A DNA stretch of 64,000 bases from Bacillus xiamenensis (GCF_000300535.1 NZ_AMSH01000004.1:62001-126000); one strand, 5' to 3'; counted from the stretch's first letter, positions 1 to 9,128 are shown. Translations and numbers: made by a program. The notes: generated from the sequence alone by a model not told the origin.

Positions 1-1072
1 GAATTGTGGACAGTGTCACATTTCCCGCATTATATAGCTTTTTCTCAAATGTTGAGACAATGACTTTCAATACACCCAGATGTTCTAATACTCCGCCAAA
101 GCCAAGACCCAGGATAATGACGACCAAAGAGCCGAGCATGTTGACCATTCCACCACGATTTAATAATTGGTTAAGGAAGTCTACATCTGATTGAATTGAA
201 AATCCATTGTATGCTGAACCAATTGCATCACTTGGATTCGTTCCCTGAAAAGCAAATGCCCAGACCGCCCCAAACAAAGCACCAATCGCAATAACCGGTA
301 AAGCAGGCTTTTTCATCACGAGTAAAACAACAACAATCAGAGCTGGAATGAGCATCCACACATTAATATTAAATGTATCAAGCAAGGCATTCTTTAAAAA
401 TTCCACCTTCTCTTGATCAATATTGCGCCCTCCATAGATAAATCCAGTCACTGTAAACATAATAGCTGTAATAACAAAGGCCGGTATGGATAATACCATC
501 ATCGCTCTTACATGTGCGAGCACCTCAACCTTTGATAAAGACGAGGCAAGAACTGTACTGTCTGATAGCGGAGAAAGCTTGTCTCCAAAATAAGCGCCAG
601 ACAACACTGCACCTGCTACGATTGGAAGGGGAATTCCTAGCCCTTCACCGATCGCAACCATGGCAATACCAGCTGTACCAACTGTTCCCCAAGAAGTACC
701 TGTAGCAACAGACATGATCGCACAAATAATTAATGTTGCGAGTAAGAAGATATTCGGATGAATAAACTCTAGTCCATAATAAATGAGTGTAGGGACAACG
801 CCACCCGCAATCCATGTTCCAATTAAAGCACCAACAGCCAGTAAAATTAAAACAGCTTCAAGCCCATTTGATATTCCTCTAGTAATAGCATTCTGTAAAT
901 CTTTATAAGAGTGTCCTAAATGAAGACCGAGCCCAATTGCTAGAAACCATGAAATAAATAAAGCCAGTTGAATATCTAAGTTAAAATAAATAGTAAAGGA
1001 TAAGACAATCGCTAAAAATAGCCCTAGTACTGCGATGATCTCCACCATAGATGGCAAGCGAACCGATTTCAA
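1..1072 (-). CDS. mleN: Na+/H+ antiporter NhaC family, malate/lactate antiporter MleN-like, partial
   Basis: The 3' end runs off the window. Reading the minus strand from a TTG at 1072 gives a polytopic membrane protein starting MKSVRLPSMVEIIAVLG with several hydrophobic segments. It contains the NhaC-family stretch SVATGTSWGTVGTAGI and GAYFGDKLSPLSDST. GGAGG lies nine bases before the TTG. In B. subtilis, ansB is followed by mleN, a malate-2H+/Na+-lactate antiporter, so the position supports that specific role. The NhaC family is clear from the sequence. The malate/lactate substrate is inferred from synteny, and a plain Na+/H+ antiporter remains possible. Confidence 0.8.
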   Translation of the reverse strand, partial: MKSVRLPSMVEIIAVLGLFLAIVLSFTIYFNLDIQLALFISWFLAIGLGLHLGHSYKDLQNAITRGISNGLEAVLILLAVGALIGTWIAGGVVPTLIYYGLEFIHPNIFLLATLIICAIMSVATGTSWGTVGTAGIAMVAIGEGLGIPLPIVAGAVLSGAYFGDKLSPLSDSTVLASSLSKVEVLAHVRAMMVLSIPAFVITAIMFTVTGFIYGGRNIDQEKVEFLKNALLDTFNINVWMLIPALIVVVLLVMKKPALPVIAIGALFGAVWAFAFQGTNPSDAIGSAYNGFSIQSDVDFLNQLLNRGGMVNMLGSLVVIILGLGFGGVLEHLGVLKVIVSTFEKKLYNAGNVTLSTI

Positions 1073-1098
1073 TGTTTGTTTCCTCCCTTTGCGCGTGC

Positions 1099-1112
1099 GT
1101 TAAGCGTTTTCA
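1099..1112 (-). promoter_or_regulatory. candidate cre (CcpA) site before mleN
   Basis: Minus strand TGAAAACGCTTAAC fits 12 of 14 positions of the Bacillus cre consensus TGNAARCGNWWWCA. It lies 27 bases upstream of the mleN start. The two last consensus bases are swapped, so carbon catabolite control is only a suggestion. Confidence 0.35.
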
Positions 1113-1150
1113 AAATATTGCGAAAAAAGTGTGTCAATTTGAAAGAAAAT

Positions 1151-1186
1151 GAATTGCCTGTTTTTTCTCTCTTTCACAGGCAATTC
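1151..1186 (-). terminator. hairpin between ansB and mleN
   Basis: GAATTGCCTGT and ACAGGCAATTC form an 11-bp stem around a 14-base loop. On the minus strand it is followed by ATTTTCTTTC. It would end or attenuate ansAB transcription before mleN. The U-run is interrupted, so read-through is likely. Confidence 0.65.
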
Positions 1187-1215
1187 CACATATTAATAAA
1201 ATAAATTTTTTGATA

Positions 1216-2640
1216 TTATTGTCGCTCTAGCAGCTCTTCACCGGCAATACCAGGCTTTGTCATCTCGTAAGGATTTAAAATAATATCAAGTTCTTCTTCC
1301 GTTAAAACATCATACTGCAAGCAAAGATCTCTGATCGATTGTCCCTTTAAAATCGCTTCTCTTGCAATCCTAGCGGCTGCTTCATAGCCTAAGTGAGGGT
1401 TCACGGCAGTGATCACGCCCGCACTTTTTTCTACATATTCTTTCAAACGTTTTTCATTTGCTTCGATGTCCACTAAACAATGATCTGTGAATGAGCGGAA
1501 TCCGTTGTTCATTATACTAATAGATTGAAGCAAGTTAAAGACCAAAACAGGCTCCATCACATTTAACTCCAGCTGACCTGCTTCAGAAGCAAGACAGATG
1601 GTGTGGTCGTTCCCAATGACCTGGAATGCGATTTGGTTAATGAGCTCTGCCATCACTGGATTGACCTTCCCAGGCATAATGGATGATCCCGGCTGACGGG
1701 CTGGCAATGCAATTTCAGCAAGACCTGCACGTGGACCAGACGCCATTAAGCGAAGGTCATTCGCAATTTTAGACATGTTCATCATACATACCTTTAATGC
1801 AGCAGATACTTCTGTGTACGCATCTGTATTTTGCGTGGCATCAACAAGGTGCTCTGCGCCTACTAATGGCAGCCCTGAAATGTCAGCGAGTTTCTTCACC
1901 ACGATCTCAATATAGCGAGGATCTGCGTTAAGGCCTGTCCCAACAGCTGTCGCACCCATGTTGACTTCATATAAATGCTGTTTTGATTGGTTAATTCGTT
2001 TAATATCACGGCTAAGCACACGGCTGTATGCTTCAAACTCTTGTCCCAAACGGATCGGAACAGCATCTTGTAGATGAGTACGCCCCATTTTGATCACATG
2101 ATCGAATTCTTGTGCTTTCTTTTGAAATACGTCCTGCATGGCTTGCATCGTCTCAAGCAGAATGTCTAACTGCTTCAGCACAGCAATATGGATCGCAGTA
2201 GGGAACGAATCATTTGTCGATTGCGACATGTTGACATGTGTGTTTGGACTTAAATGAATGTAGTCACCCTTTTGATGTCCCATGATCTCCAGGGCTCTAT
2301 TCCCAATGACCTCATTGGCATTCATATTCATGGAAGTTCCTGCGCCGCCTTGAATTGGGTCTACGATAAAGTACTCATGGAGCTTGCCTTCAATGACTTC
2401 ATCCGAAGCCTGAACGATGGCATTGCCAATTCCTTCATATAGACGTCCAACTTCCATATTGGCTTGAGCGGCTGCTTTTTTGACGATAGCAAAGGCTCTA
2501 ATGAGTTCCTCATGCATGCGATATCCTGTAATCGGAAAATTCTCTTTTGCACGAAGGGTTTGAACACCATAATACACGTCTGCCGGAATTTCTTTTTCAC
2601 CAAGAAAATCCTTCTCGTAGCGATAAGTTGCTTGAACCAT
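1216..2640 (-). CDS. ansB: aspartate ammonia-lyase (aspartase)
   Basis: This cytoplasmic enzyme deaminates L-aspartate to fumarate and ammonia. The 474-residue product shows the fumarase/aspartase signature GSSIMPGKVNP, the substrate-loop region GGAGTSMNMNANEVIGNRA and the motif SQSTNDSFPTA. The ATG at 2640 gives the length usual for Bacillus AnsB. The open frame upstream to 2859 only overlaps ansA in another frame and has no family similarity. The start lies 23 bases after the ansA stop, so the two form one operon in which asparagine goes to aspartate and then fumarate. The Shine-Dalgarno is weak (AGCAGG), which suggests coupling to ansA translation. Confidence 0.95.
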   Translation of the reverse strand: MVQATYRYEKDFLGEKEIPADVYYGVQTLRAKENFPITGYRMHEELIRAFAIVKKAAAQANMEVGRLYEGIGNAIVQASDEVIEGKLHEYFIVDPIQGGAGTSMNMNANEVIGNRALEIMGHQKGDYIHLSPNTHVNMSQSTNDSFPTAIHIAVLKQLDILLETMQAMQDVFQKKAQEFDHVIKMGRTHLQDAVPIRLGQEFEAYSRVLSRDIKRINQSKQHLYEVNMGATAVGTGLNADPRYIEIVVKKLADISGLPLVGAEHLVDATQNTDAYTEVSAALKVCMMNMSKIANDLRLMASGPRAGLAEIALPARQPGSSIMPGKVNPVMAELINQIAFQVIGNDHTICLASEAGQLELNVMEPVLVFNLLQSISIMNNGFRSFTDHCLVDIEANEKRLKEYVEKSAGVITAVNPHLGYEAAARIAREAILKGQSIRDLCLQYDVLTEEELDIILNPYEMTKPGIAGEELLERQ

Positions 2641-2663
2641 CTTGTATGACCTGCTTTCTATAG

Positions 2664-3653
2664 TTAAATCACTAAATCTTCTGCGATTGGCGTTTCCATA
2701 ATCTTTTTCACTTCTCGTGGATCTGTTGTTTTGCCTAATGCCCACATGAGCTTCGGCACGATGGCTTCTGTGTTCATGTTGCGTGAACGTGCCACCAGTT
2801 CTTGATTGATTTTGCGCCCTACTTCGTACACACTCATGTCTTCTCCTTCTTCGAGACACTGAGTTGTGATGACAACAGAAATGCCTTCTTCCAGCAATTC
2901 GTTGATTTTTTCTAGAAGGTTTCTTCCTTCGAAAGGAATGCCGCCGCTGCCGTAGCTTTCAATGACGACACCTTTGTATACACCTTTGATTGAATCTAAA
3001 AACTCAGGCTTCAGCCCTGGGTGCAGTTTTAATAAACAAACATCTGTGTTCAAGGATGCATCTAATTTAAGCGGTTTCATTGGTGATCTTTTTACTTTGC
3101 TATTGTATTCAATTTGATGGTTTTCAATCGATGCAATATATGGGTAGTTGATGCTTTCAAATGCATCGTAACTTTTCGTTCTTAGTTTGATTGCACGCGT
3201 TCCTTGAATGACCCTGCCATCAAACACGACATACACCCCGCCAACGCCGTCACATGCAAAGCGAATCGCATCTGTGATGTTTTTCTTCGCATCTGTTTTC
3301 TTAAAGGTAATCGGAATTTGTGAACCTGTAATAACGATCGGCTTATCAGGATTTTGTAGCATATAAGATAGTGCTGCTGATGTATAGGCCATTGTGTCAG
3401 TTCCGTGCGTGACGACAAATCCGTCATATTGATCATAATTTTCATAAATGGCTTTTGCGATATCCACCCAGTATTCAGGCTGCATATTGGTACTATCTAT
3501 ACTCATCAGGGACTTTGTGTCCATTGTGTACTCTGCATTAATTTCGTTTAAATAGCTTAAAAGGTCCTCAGCTTTAACACCTGGAGCTAAACCATTTTCA
3601 CTCTCTACAGATGCAATCGTCCCACCAGTCGTTAAAAGCAATAATTTCTTCAA
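2664..3653 (-). CDS. ansA: type I L-asparaginase
   Basis: This enzyme hydrolyses asparagine to aspartate and ammonia in the cytoplasm. The N terminus has the catalytic Thr motif LTTGGTIAS, followed by the second motif [11 protein letters not shown], and the C-terminal half has [12 protein letters not shown] start at 3653 ([11 protein letters not shown]) preceded by AGAGGTGG gives 329 residues, the usual length of B. subtilis AnsA. The frame open to 3692 extends upstream into the regulatory region and is unlikely to be used. It is the first gene of the ansAB operon, transcribed away from the repressor gene ansR, with candidate AnsR sites between the two. Confidence 0.95.
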   Translation of the reverse strand: MKKLLLLTTGGTIASVESENGLAPGVKAEDLLSYLNEINAEYTMDTKSLMSIDSTNMQPEYWVDIAKAIYENYDQYDGFVVTHGTDTMAYTSAALSYMLQNPDKPIVITGSQIPITFKKTDAKKNITDAIRFACDGVGGVYVVFDGRVIQGTRAIKLRTKSYDAFESINYPYIASIENHQIEYNSKVKRSPMKPLKLDASLNTDVCLLKLHPGLKPEFLDSIKGVYKGVVIESYGSGGIPFEGRNLLEKINELLEEGISVVITTQCLEEGEDMSVYEVGRKINQELVARSRNMNTEAIVPKLMWALGKTTDPREVKKIMETPIAEDLVI

Positions 3654-3734
3654 CAGGTCCACCTCTTTCAGTAAAATTACTTCGTTTGTCACACATATTA
3701 TAAGCCAGCTTGTGCTATTCTATAATATACGCTT

Positions 3735-3831
3735 TACGCGTACCTTCATTGCCATTATAGTCACATAACGCGAATTAATCAAGAAATTATTACGCATAAC
3801 GCGTACACTCTATGTCAAAATATGATATACT
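3735..3831. promoter_or_regulatory. ansR/ansA divergent control region with repeated ACGCG sites
   Basis: Three copies of an ACGCG core occur: palindrome TACGCGTA at 3735-3742, ACGCG at 3768-3772 and ACGCGTA at 3799-3805. An extended -10 for ansR, TGATATACT, lies at 3823-3831. A possible -10 for ansA, TATTAT, lies on the minus strand at 3722-3727. The outer sites sit over both promoter cores. That is what one expects if the XRE protein AnsR represses ansAB and itself. The sites are seen in the sequence; AnsR binding is inferred. Confidence 0.55.
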
Positions 3832-3859
3832 GTTGTTGTATATAAAGGAGCGTTCATGT

Positions 3860-4207
3860 ATGATACTCGATCGTTTAACCACCCTTAGAAAGAAGAAAAA
3901 ATGGTCTCTCCAGCATACGGCAGATCGCCTAGGTATCGCCAAAAGCACCTATGCCGGTTACGAATCTGGGTACCGACGACCTTCGCTTGAAGCAGTGAAG
4001 CTGCTGGCTGATTTGTATGATACGTCCATTGATTTTTTACTTGGTAGAACGGACGAGCCAGAGATACAACGCAAAATCTCTGATATCAAAATTGAACTGA
4101 CGGAAGCAAAAGAAGGAACGATCTATGTAGACGGCGTTCCACTAACTGATGAAGAAATCAAACAGCTTGTTGCCTTTATTCGGGCGAAAAACACTCTGAA
4201 AGTATAA
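3860..4207 (+). CDS. ansR: XRE-family repressor of the asparaginase operon
   Basis: This 115-residue protein has an N-terminal helix-turn-helix (WSLQHTADRLGIAKSTYAGYESG, roughly residues 14-36) closely matching B. subtilis AnsR. The tail contains FIRAKNTLKV, typical of Bacillus XRE repressors. ATG 3860 is chosen because AAAGGAG at 3844-3850 is well spaced and the product length matches the family. A longer frame begins at 3812 without a good ribosome site. It is divergent from ansA. AnsR represses ansAB until asparagine or aspartate is present (known in B. subtilis). Confidence 0.9.
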   Translation: MILDRLTTLRKKKKWSLQHTADRLGIAKSTYAGYESGYRRPSLEAVKLLADLYDTSIDFLLGRTDEPEIQRKISDIKIELTEAKEGTIYVDGVPLTDEEIKQLVAFIRAKNTLKV

Positions 4208-4211
4208 ACAC

Positions 4212-4251
4212 AAAAAAGAGAGATCCCTGTCATACGGGTACCTCTCTTTTC
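4212..4251 (+). terminator. terminator after ansR (bidirectional)
   Basis: AAAAGAGAG...CTCTCTTTT forms a stem just after the ansR stop with T-rich sequence on both sides. It probably serves ansR and the convergent XRE gene. Confidence 0.75.
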
Positions 4252-4271
4252 CCTTTCATATCAGCTGCTGC

Positions 4272-4727
4272 TTACGACAGCTCACTTAATTCCTCTAACC
4301 GCCGCTTTGCTTCTTCTTTATTAAAGGAACTATAATAGCGATAATTCTCATCGTCTAAGATGCGGTAATGCTGGCTTAGTACATTTTGCTGGAGACGAAA
4401 CGCACCTTTTTTCACAGACGTTCGCCACCAAACCTTTCCGCCAATCGTACGTTCAACCGATAGATGCAATTCATCATGTGCCACGACTTCCAAAATCTCG
4501 AGCGGATCATCCCCAAGTGTTCCTTTTAAAATGTCACTATCCCTGAATAATGCACATACGGCCGCCGATTGTGTCCAGTTGAGGCGGAGTCTATTTTTTT
4601 CTACTTGCTGCACATGCCGCTTTGATAGACCAAGCACCTCAGCCATACGATCCTGCGTATAATTCTTTTCTTTTCGAATTCGTGCCATTTGTTCTGTGAC
4701 GAGGTCGATTACCATTTCTTTGTCCAT
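4272..4727 (-). CDS. XRE-family HTH regulator, 151 aa
   Basis: An N-terminal helix-turn-helix lies at about residues 14-45 (RKEKNYTQDRMAEVLGLSKR, then VQQVEKNR). The roughly 100-residue C-terminal part is not one I recognise and includes RTIGGKVWWRTSVKKGAFRL. ATG 4727 follows AAGAGGTG. The gene stands alone between ansR, with which it converges, and the yfjD-like gene, which runs the same way about 100 bp upstream. Its target is unknown; the adjacent yfj-like cassette is a possible one by position only. Confidence 0.7.
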   Translation of the reverse strand: MDKEMVIDLVTEQMARIRKEKNYTQDRMAEVLGLSKRHVQQVEKNRLRLNWTQSAAVCALFRDSDILKGTLGDDPLEILEVVAHDELHLSVERTIGGKVWWRTSVKKGAFRLQQNVLSQHYRILDDENYRYYSSFNKEEAKRRLEELSELS

Positions 4728-4824
4728 CTCTCATCACCTCTTGAATGTTCAGTCTTTACTGACATCATACACGATTTCTTCAAAAAAGTAGCGTCTCATC
4801 TCATGAAATCATGACAAATTCAGC

Positions 4825-5352
4825 TTAGTTAACCGGCTCTTCGCTCTGACCATGCTGCTGTCTCCAATTCTGTTGGGCTGTCTCATGTAAATATGGATAT
4901 ATGTCTTGCTTGACGGTTTGCTCAAATACGTCTTCATCTAAAATACTGTACGCCGGAATCTTTATTAATTTCCCATCTATTTTACGAATGAGCACATCCA
5001 TGAAAAGAAAGCCCCTTATACTGTACCGATGCCTACGCATATCAATGGATTGGATATCTTGAAAAGGGATCTTTTGTTGTTGATACAAAACAGCGCCATT
5101 CTCTCCGCGCTGAATGCGAAAAATGACATTTCCTTTCTTCGTAAAAGCCGGCAGGATCATCAAAAAGGATATGCATCCGTAGACAATGCCTAATAGTCCG
5201 CCTAAAAATAAAAACAACGTATAATTCGATTCAAATGTAAGAGCTTCTGAAAATAACCAAATACCGATGATACCAAAGCCGCCCGTTGCTAAGAATGCCC
5301 ATACTCTTAGAAAGAGCCTGCTCCTCACTTCTATTACTTCACTTGGATTCAA
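4825..5352 (-). CDS. yfjD: membrane protein YfjD-like (DUF5381)
   Basis: The 175-residue protein has two hydrophobic segments near the N terminus (about residues 17-38 and 43-68), then a soluble beta-rich part with IPFQDIQSIDMRRHRYSIRG. The TTG start at 5352 has AAAGGAG eight bases upstream. Length, topology and gene order match B. subtilis YfjD, the last gene of yfjABCD. Its function is unknown. As the last, membrane-anchored gene in a cassette headed by WXG/LXG-like genes, it could be an immunity or secretion accessory protein. That is inference only. Confidence 0.65.
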   Translation of the reverse strand: MNPSEVIEVRSRLFLRVWAFLATGGFGIIGIWLFSEALTFESNYTLFLFLGGLLGIVYGCISFLMILPAFTKKGNVIFRIQRGENGAVLYQQQKIPFQDIQSIDMRRHRYSIRGFLFMDVLIRKIDGKLIKIPAYSILDEDVFEQTVKQDIYPYLHETAQQNWRQQHGQSEEPVN

Positions 5353-5373
5353 GCGCCATTCTCCTTTTCCCCA

Positions 5374-6132
5374 TTAGAATATAGAACGTAATCCGTCTCT
5401 ATGAGCTGTCTCTATGCGAAATTCGTTTTCCTTGATCCCAGACACAAGCCAAGAATGCCTCTCCCCCGGAATAACAAATATCATAGATTCTACATCCGGC
5501 GTATTGTTTTTGTCATAAGCGACCTTCATGAGGGAGTCCATTTTCCCTTTTCTTGCCCGCACATCAGAAACAAATGCCATCACAAGCTCTTGGTTCTCTG
5601 CTTGGTTTAGAAAAGAAAGCCATTCACCTTTGCCTTCGCTGGCTTGTTCTAACAGCATTTCAAATTCCTCTGCCTGCAGGTTGATGACGGATGTGGGGTG
5701 ATCACTCATGTGTATGTTCAAGAAGGTTGTCACTTGCTCCTCTGTCTGCTGATCGTCTTTTAGTTTGTGGATCTGATGCACTTGCTGGTCATAAAGCGTA
5801 TGATGCGCATACACACCTGCCTGCGTCGTATGAAAGGACGTACTGACATCTTCATCTAACGCGCCAAATCTTGAAGCCTTCACGGTATGCGATGCATCAT
5901 TCATGGCCTGAATGAAATGCCGGTAATCTTCTTTATAACGGTATTGTCTGTTTCGAAATTCCAGTACGCCCTTTGCCAGCAGAGAGCGGCATGCGATTTC
6001 AAATAAAAAACCAAGACGTTCATCCTCTACTTCTGGATAATAAGCTTCCTTTAATGACATGCCTTGTTCAAAATAGCCTTCACTGTAAAAACTAAAGATG
6101 AGCTCCTCGATACTTAGACTTAGCTGATCCAA
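5374..6132 (-). CDS. yfjC: YfjC-like hypothetical protein
   Basis: The 252-residue soluble protein has no signal peptide. A TTG start at 6132 is preceded by AAGGAGAGA. The sequence begins MDQLSLSIEELIFSFYSEGYFEQG and resembles B. subtilis YfjC by length and position. Its layout also recalls EspG/EssD-type chaperone or immunity proteins found beside type VII substrates, with an N-terminal helical part and a C-terminal beta part containing MIFVIPGERHSWLVSGI. It follows the yfjB-like gene by 12 bases, so they are co-transcribed. The molecular function is unknown. Confidence 0.6.
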   Translation of the reverse strand: MDQLSLSIEELIFSFYSEGYFEQGMSLKEAYYPEVEDERLGFLFEIACRSLLAKGVLEFRNRQYRYKEDYRHFIQAMNDASHTVKASRFGALDEDVSTSFHTTQAGVYAHHTLYDQQVHQIHKLKDDQQTEEQVTTFLNIHMSDHPTSVINLQAEEFEMLLEQASEGKGEWLSFLNQAENQELVMAFVSDVRARKGKMDSLMKVAYDKNNTPDVESMIFVIPGERHSWLVSGIKENEFRIETAHRDGLRSIF

Positions 6133-6144
6133 CTTGATCTCTCC

Positions 6145-7341
6145 TTATCCAAAAGAAAATGCGCCCTTCAAGAAATCACCTGCACCTTTCATCAGCGAAT
6201 CTGCGGTTTCTTTTGTTTTTTCTATTCCTTTATGTATCATCTGATTTGCTTGATCAATGGTGTCATTGACTGCTTTTACCCCTTGACCCGCCAGTTCAAA
6301 TGCTTTTTTCCCTTTGTCGACGACCGCATGAATCGTGTCTTTCAATTTCACTGCGACCTGTTCTGCAAAACCGGATGTAAGTTTGGCGACTTTTTCACCA
6401 ATAAATCCACCCACTGCCGATCCTATCGCTCCGCCGACTACTGTTCCAATCGGCCCTGCAAAGCTTCCAAGAGCGCCGCCGACAACGGCACCTGCAACGG
6501 ACCCGCCTGCGATAAAGACCGTATTATTCACTGCATTTCCAACTGCCTTTGCATTTTCACGCTTGAGCACTTCCGGTTGATCACCGAATTCTGCATAGTT
6601 CTCAGCAATTTTCAAACCACAGCCAACCGTTTCTGTTGCACCTGTGACAACCGTTGCAATGATGGCATTTCCTTTCGCAAATCTTGCACCATTTTTCAGA
6701 ACAGACTTGATTCCAGCTGTGTCCTTCCAATTGATACTTCCTTTTGTGAAATCACGGACACTGTTTGTAAACGCAACCGTGTCGTCAGGATAAAATTTTG
6801 TGAATTTCTTATGGACCAAATCAGCCATCGACCAGTTCGACCGTTTTAATAATTCTTTTTTACTCAGCCAAATCCTTGCCAACCGGTCAAATCTCGTTCC
6901 TTCGACCCGGTTTGTCAGATCAAGAAGCAGCTTTGAATGCTGCGCTGCATAGCGGCCATTTTCCTTCAAGAAGGTCGTCATCCCGAGCCCATAGTATTTC
7001 GCCTGCATCATCACAATACCAGCTAAGCTCGTGAGTGTACCATATTGATCATAAATGCTGTACATTTTCCTTAAAATATCATCAGCTTCGACCATTTTAT
7101 CCTTGGCATGACGAATGGCAATATCATCACTGCTCAATTTGCTGATTAAGGCTTGGCCAGCGCTCCATGCGTCTCCAACTCCAGAAAAACAGCTTCTATA
7201 ACGAGGATCACAGCCTAGGATCAGACCATCCAGTTCACTATGTAAATCGTGATGCTTTGTTTCAATGACCGAAAGCTCTCCTATCACATCATTCGCCAGC
7301 CCTGTCAACTGATCTGGGTCCACTACAATGTCACGTGCCAT
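6145..7341 (-). CDS. yfjB: YfjB-like protein with glycine-zipper membrane segment
   Basis: The 398-residue protein starts at ATG 7341 (MARDIVVDPDQL) with GGGAG eight bases before it. The longer frame to 7533 overlaps the gene upstream. The first ~130 residues are helical, similar to an LXG/WXG secretion domain. Residues near 270-310 form a glycine zipper (GGSVAGAVVGGALGSFAG, then GTVVGGAIGSAVGGFIG) of the kind that inserts in membranes. The C-terminal part is amphipathic helix. B. subtilis YfjB has the same place in yfjABCD. It may be a secreted membrane-active effector (inference). There is no recognisable nuclease or deaminase toxin domain. Confidence 0.6.
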   Translation of the reverse strand: MARDIVVDPDQLTGLANDVIGELSVIETKHHDLHSELDGLILGCDPRYRSCFSGVGDAWSAGQALISKLSSDDIAIRHAKDKMVEADDILRKMYSIYDQYGTLTSLAGIVMMQAKYYGLGMTTFLKENGRYAAQHSKLLLDLTNRVEGTRFDRLARIWLSKKELLKRSNWSMADLVHKKFTKFYPDDTVAFTNSVRDFTKGSINWKDTAGIKSVLKNGARFAKGNAIIATVVTGATETVGCGLKIAENYAEFGDQPEVLKRENAKAVGNAVNNTVFIAGGSVAGAVVGGALGSFAGPIGTVVGGAIGSAVGGFIGEKVAKLTSGFAEQVAVKLKDTIHAVVDKGKKAFELAGQGVKAVNDTIDQANQMIHKGIEKTKETADSLMKGAGDFLKGAFSFG

Positions 7342-7345
7342 CACA

Positions 7346-7678
7346 TCATCTCCCTTCTCGAGCTCTTTCTCTCCGTTCTTCTCTTCTTTTTCGTTCAAGC
7401 TCTTCCATTCGAGCAATTTCAGCTTTACGCTCCTCGATTTTGGCGGCTGCATCCCGCAGTTCCTGACTTGTTTCAAGCAAATCCTTTTCAAATTGATCAT
7501 AGCGTGCCGCTGTTTCCTCAAAGCTTTGATCAAATTTATTTCTTGCTTCTCCTTGCCAGCCTGATCCCACTGCCTTCAACCGGTTCTCAAGCAGCTGCTT
7601 TGACTGCCGAATGTCATCAGCCGCTTCTTGAAACTTTTGAGCGAGTGCCAGCGTTTGACTAGAATCCAACTTTCGCAC
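7346..7678 (-). CDS. yfjA: YfjA-like small helical protein (YwqI/DUF5344, WXG100-like)
   Basis: The 110-residue all-helical protein contains a W-x-G-type turn in KAVGSGWQGEARNKFDQSFEE (about residues 36-56). Its second half is strongly charged coiled coil rich in E and R. Start GTG 7678 follows GGGAG. WXG100-like proteins of this size pair with longer LXG effectors for export by the Yuk/Ess type VIIb system. Here it is followed after four bases by the YfjB-like gene, which fits such a pairing. The secretion role is inferred from architecture. Confidence 0.65.
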   Translation of the reverse strand: MRKLDSSQTLALAQKFQEAADDIRQSKQLLENRLKAVGSGWQGEARNKFDQSFEETAARYDQFEKDLLETSQELRDAAAKIEERKAEIARMEELERKRREERRERAREGR

Positions 7679-7793
7679 CCCTTTCTCCCAAATTAACGTA
7701 CAAATGGATGATTTTATATGTCCTCATTATAAATAAAAAGACACCCAAAAAAATCACCCTAAAGAACCATTCAGCACATCACAAAATAAAAGT

Positions 7794-7833
7794 AGGCCTT
7801 TTTTCTCTCCAATTGTCAGAGAAAGCCTTTTTT
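7794..7833 (+). terminator. hairpin with U-run upstream of pepT
   Basis: The stem is built from AGGC...TTTTCTCT and AGAGAAAGCCT, followed by TTTTT on the plus strand. It lies in a divergent region between the starts of the yfjA-like gene and pepT, where no terminator is needed for either. It could be the end of a short unannotated leader transcript or an attenuator for pepT. Confidence 0.5.
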
Positions 7834-7895
7834 GTTACGAAGCACATTCAAGACATGATAAAATGAACGTATTCTACAAAAGGAGTGACGTATTG

Positions 7896-9128
7896 ATGAA
7901 AGACGAAATGATCCAGCGTTTCACACGTTATGTAAAAGTGGATACCCAGTCTGATGCAGAAAAAGAAAGCTGTCCATCGACTGAGGGACAGTTGAACCTA
8001 GCGAGGCAGCTTGTTGAAGAGATGAAAGACATCGGCATTCAAGAAGTGACAATGGATGATAACGGCTATGTCATGGGAACGATCCCATCTAACACAGACA
8101 AAGAAGTGCCGACCATTGGCTTCCTGGCTCATATCGACACAGCCACTGACTTCACTGGCAAAAATGTAAAACCGCAGATCCATGAGAACTACCAAGGCGG
8201 CAACATTACGTTAAATGAAGATCTACATATCGTCTTATCTCCAGCTCAGTTTCCAAATTTACAAAAATACCGAGGACATACACTGATCACCACTGATGGC
8301 ACGACCTTACTTGGTGCAGATAACAAAGCAGGTATCGCAGAAATTATGACCGCCATGCATTACCTCATTCAGCATCCAGAAATCAAGCATGGAAAAATTC
8401 GAGTCGCCTTCACACCAGACGAAGAGATCGGCAGAGGGCCGCACAAATTTGATGTTGATGCCTTTGGCGCTTCTTATGCTTATACGATTGACGGCGGGCC
8501 GCTTGGAGAGCTTCAATATGAAAGCTTCAACGCAGCAGGTGCAAAAGTATCAATTAAAGGAAACAGCGTCCATCCAGGAACAGCAAAAGACAAAATGGTC
8601 AGTGCTGCGAAGATCGGAATGCTCTTTCACAACAAACTTCCTTCAGACGAATCTCCAGAATATACAGAAGGATACGAAGGCTTTTTCCACCTCACGAGGT
8701 TTGTAGGAGAAGTAGAAGAAGCAGAGCTGCAATATATTATTCGTGATTTTGATAAAGAAAAGTTTAACAAACGCAAAGCATTATTTGAAAAAATCGCGAA
8801 TGACTTAAAAGCGGTATACGGTGAAAACAGCATTACCCTCAGCATTCAGGATCAATATTACAATATGAAAGAAAAAATTGAGCCGGTGAAACATATCGTG
8901 GACATCGCTCATGAAGCCATGGAAAACCGCTCAGTGACACCTGTCATTGAACCGATCCGCGGCGGCACAGATGGTTCACAGCTTTCATATAAAGGACTCC
9001 CAACACCAAACATTTTTACTGGTGGAGAGAACTTTCACGGTAAATATGAGTTCATTTCTGTGGAAAACATGCTAAAAGCAACAGAAGTCATCGTAGAAAT
9101 TGCACGTTTATTTGAAGAAAAAGCATAA
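7896..9128 (+). CDS. pepT: peptidase T (aminotripeptidase)
   Basis: This is an M20-family zinc aminopeptidase that removes the N-terminal residue from tripeptides in the cytoplasm. The 410-residue product has metal-site motifs HIDTATD, the bridging-Asp region [12 protein letters not shown] and the catalytic-Glu region [10 protein letters not shown], plus the late motif [21 protein letters not shown] 7896 gives the exact length usual for Bacillus PepT, with AAAGGAG ten bases upstream. The frame open from 7863 is longer than the family. It is monocistronic, with a strong terminator after it. Confidence 0.96.
   Translation: MKDEMIQRFTRYVKVDTQSDAEKESCPSTEGQLNLARQLVEEMKDIGIQEVTMDDNGYVMGTIPSNTDKEVPTIGFLAHIDTATDFTGKNVKPQIHENYQGGNITLNEDLHIVLSPAQFPNLQKYRGHTLITTDGTTLLGADNKAGIAEIMTAMHYLIQHPEIKHGKIRVAFTPDEEIGRGPHKFDVDAFGASYAYTIDGGPLGELQYESFNAAGAKVSIKGNSVHPGTAKDKMVSAAKIGMLFHNKLPSDESPEYTEGYEGFFHLTRFVGEVEEAELQYIIRDFDKEKFNKRKALFEKIANDLKAVYGENSITLSIQDQYYNMKEKIEPVKHIVDIAHEAMENRSVTPVIEPIRGGTDGSQLSYKGLPTPNIFTGGENFHGKYEFISVENMLKATEVIVEIARLFEEKA

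Noticed and set aside
2641-2859. N-terminal extension of ansB (Arg-rich, about 70 residues)
   Set aside because: It overlaps ansA in another frame, has no family similarity, and the ATG at 2640 gives the normal aspartase length.
6232-6849. 205-codon plus-strand ORF antisense to the yfjB-like gene
   Set aside because: It is Cys/Phe-rich, lacks a ribosome site and mirrors a gene with good family features and start; it is a shadow frame.
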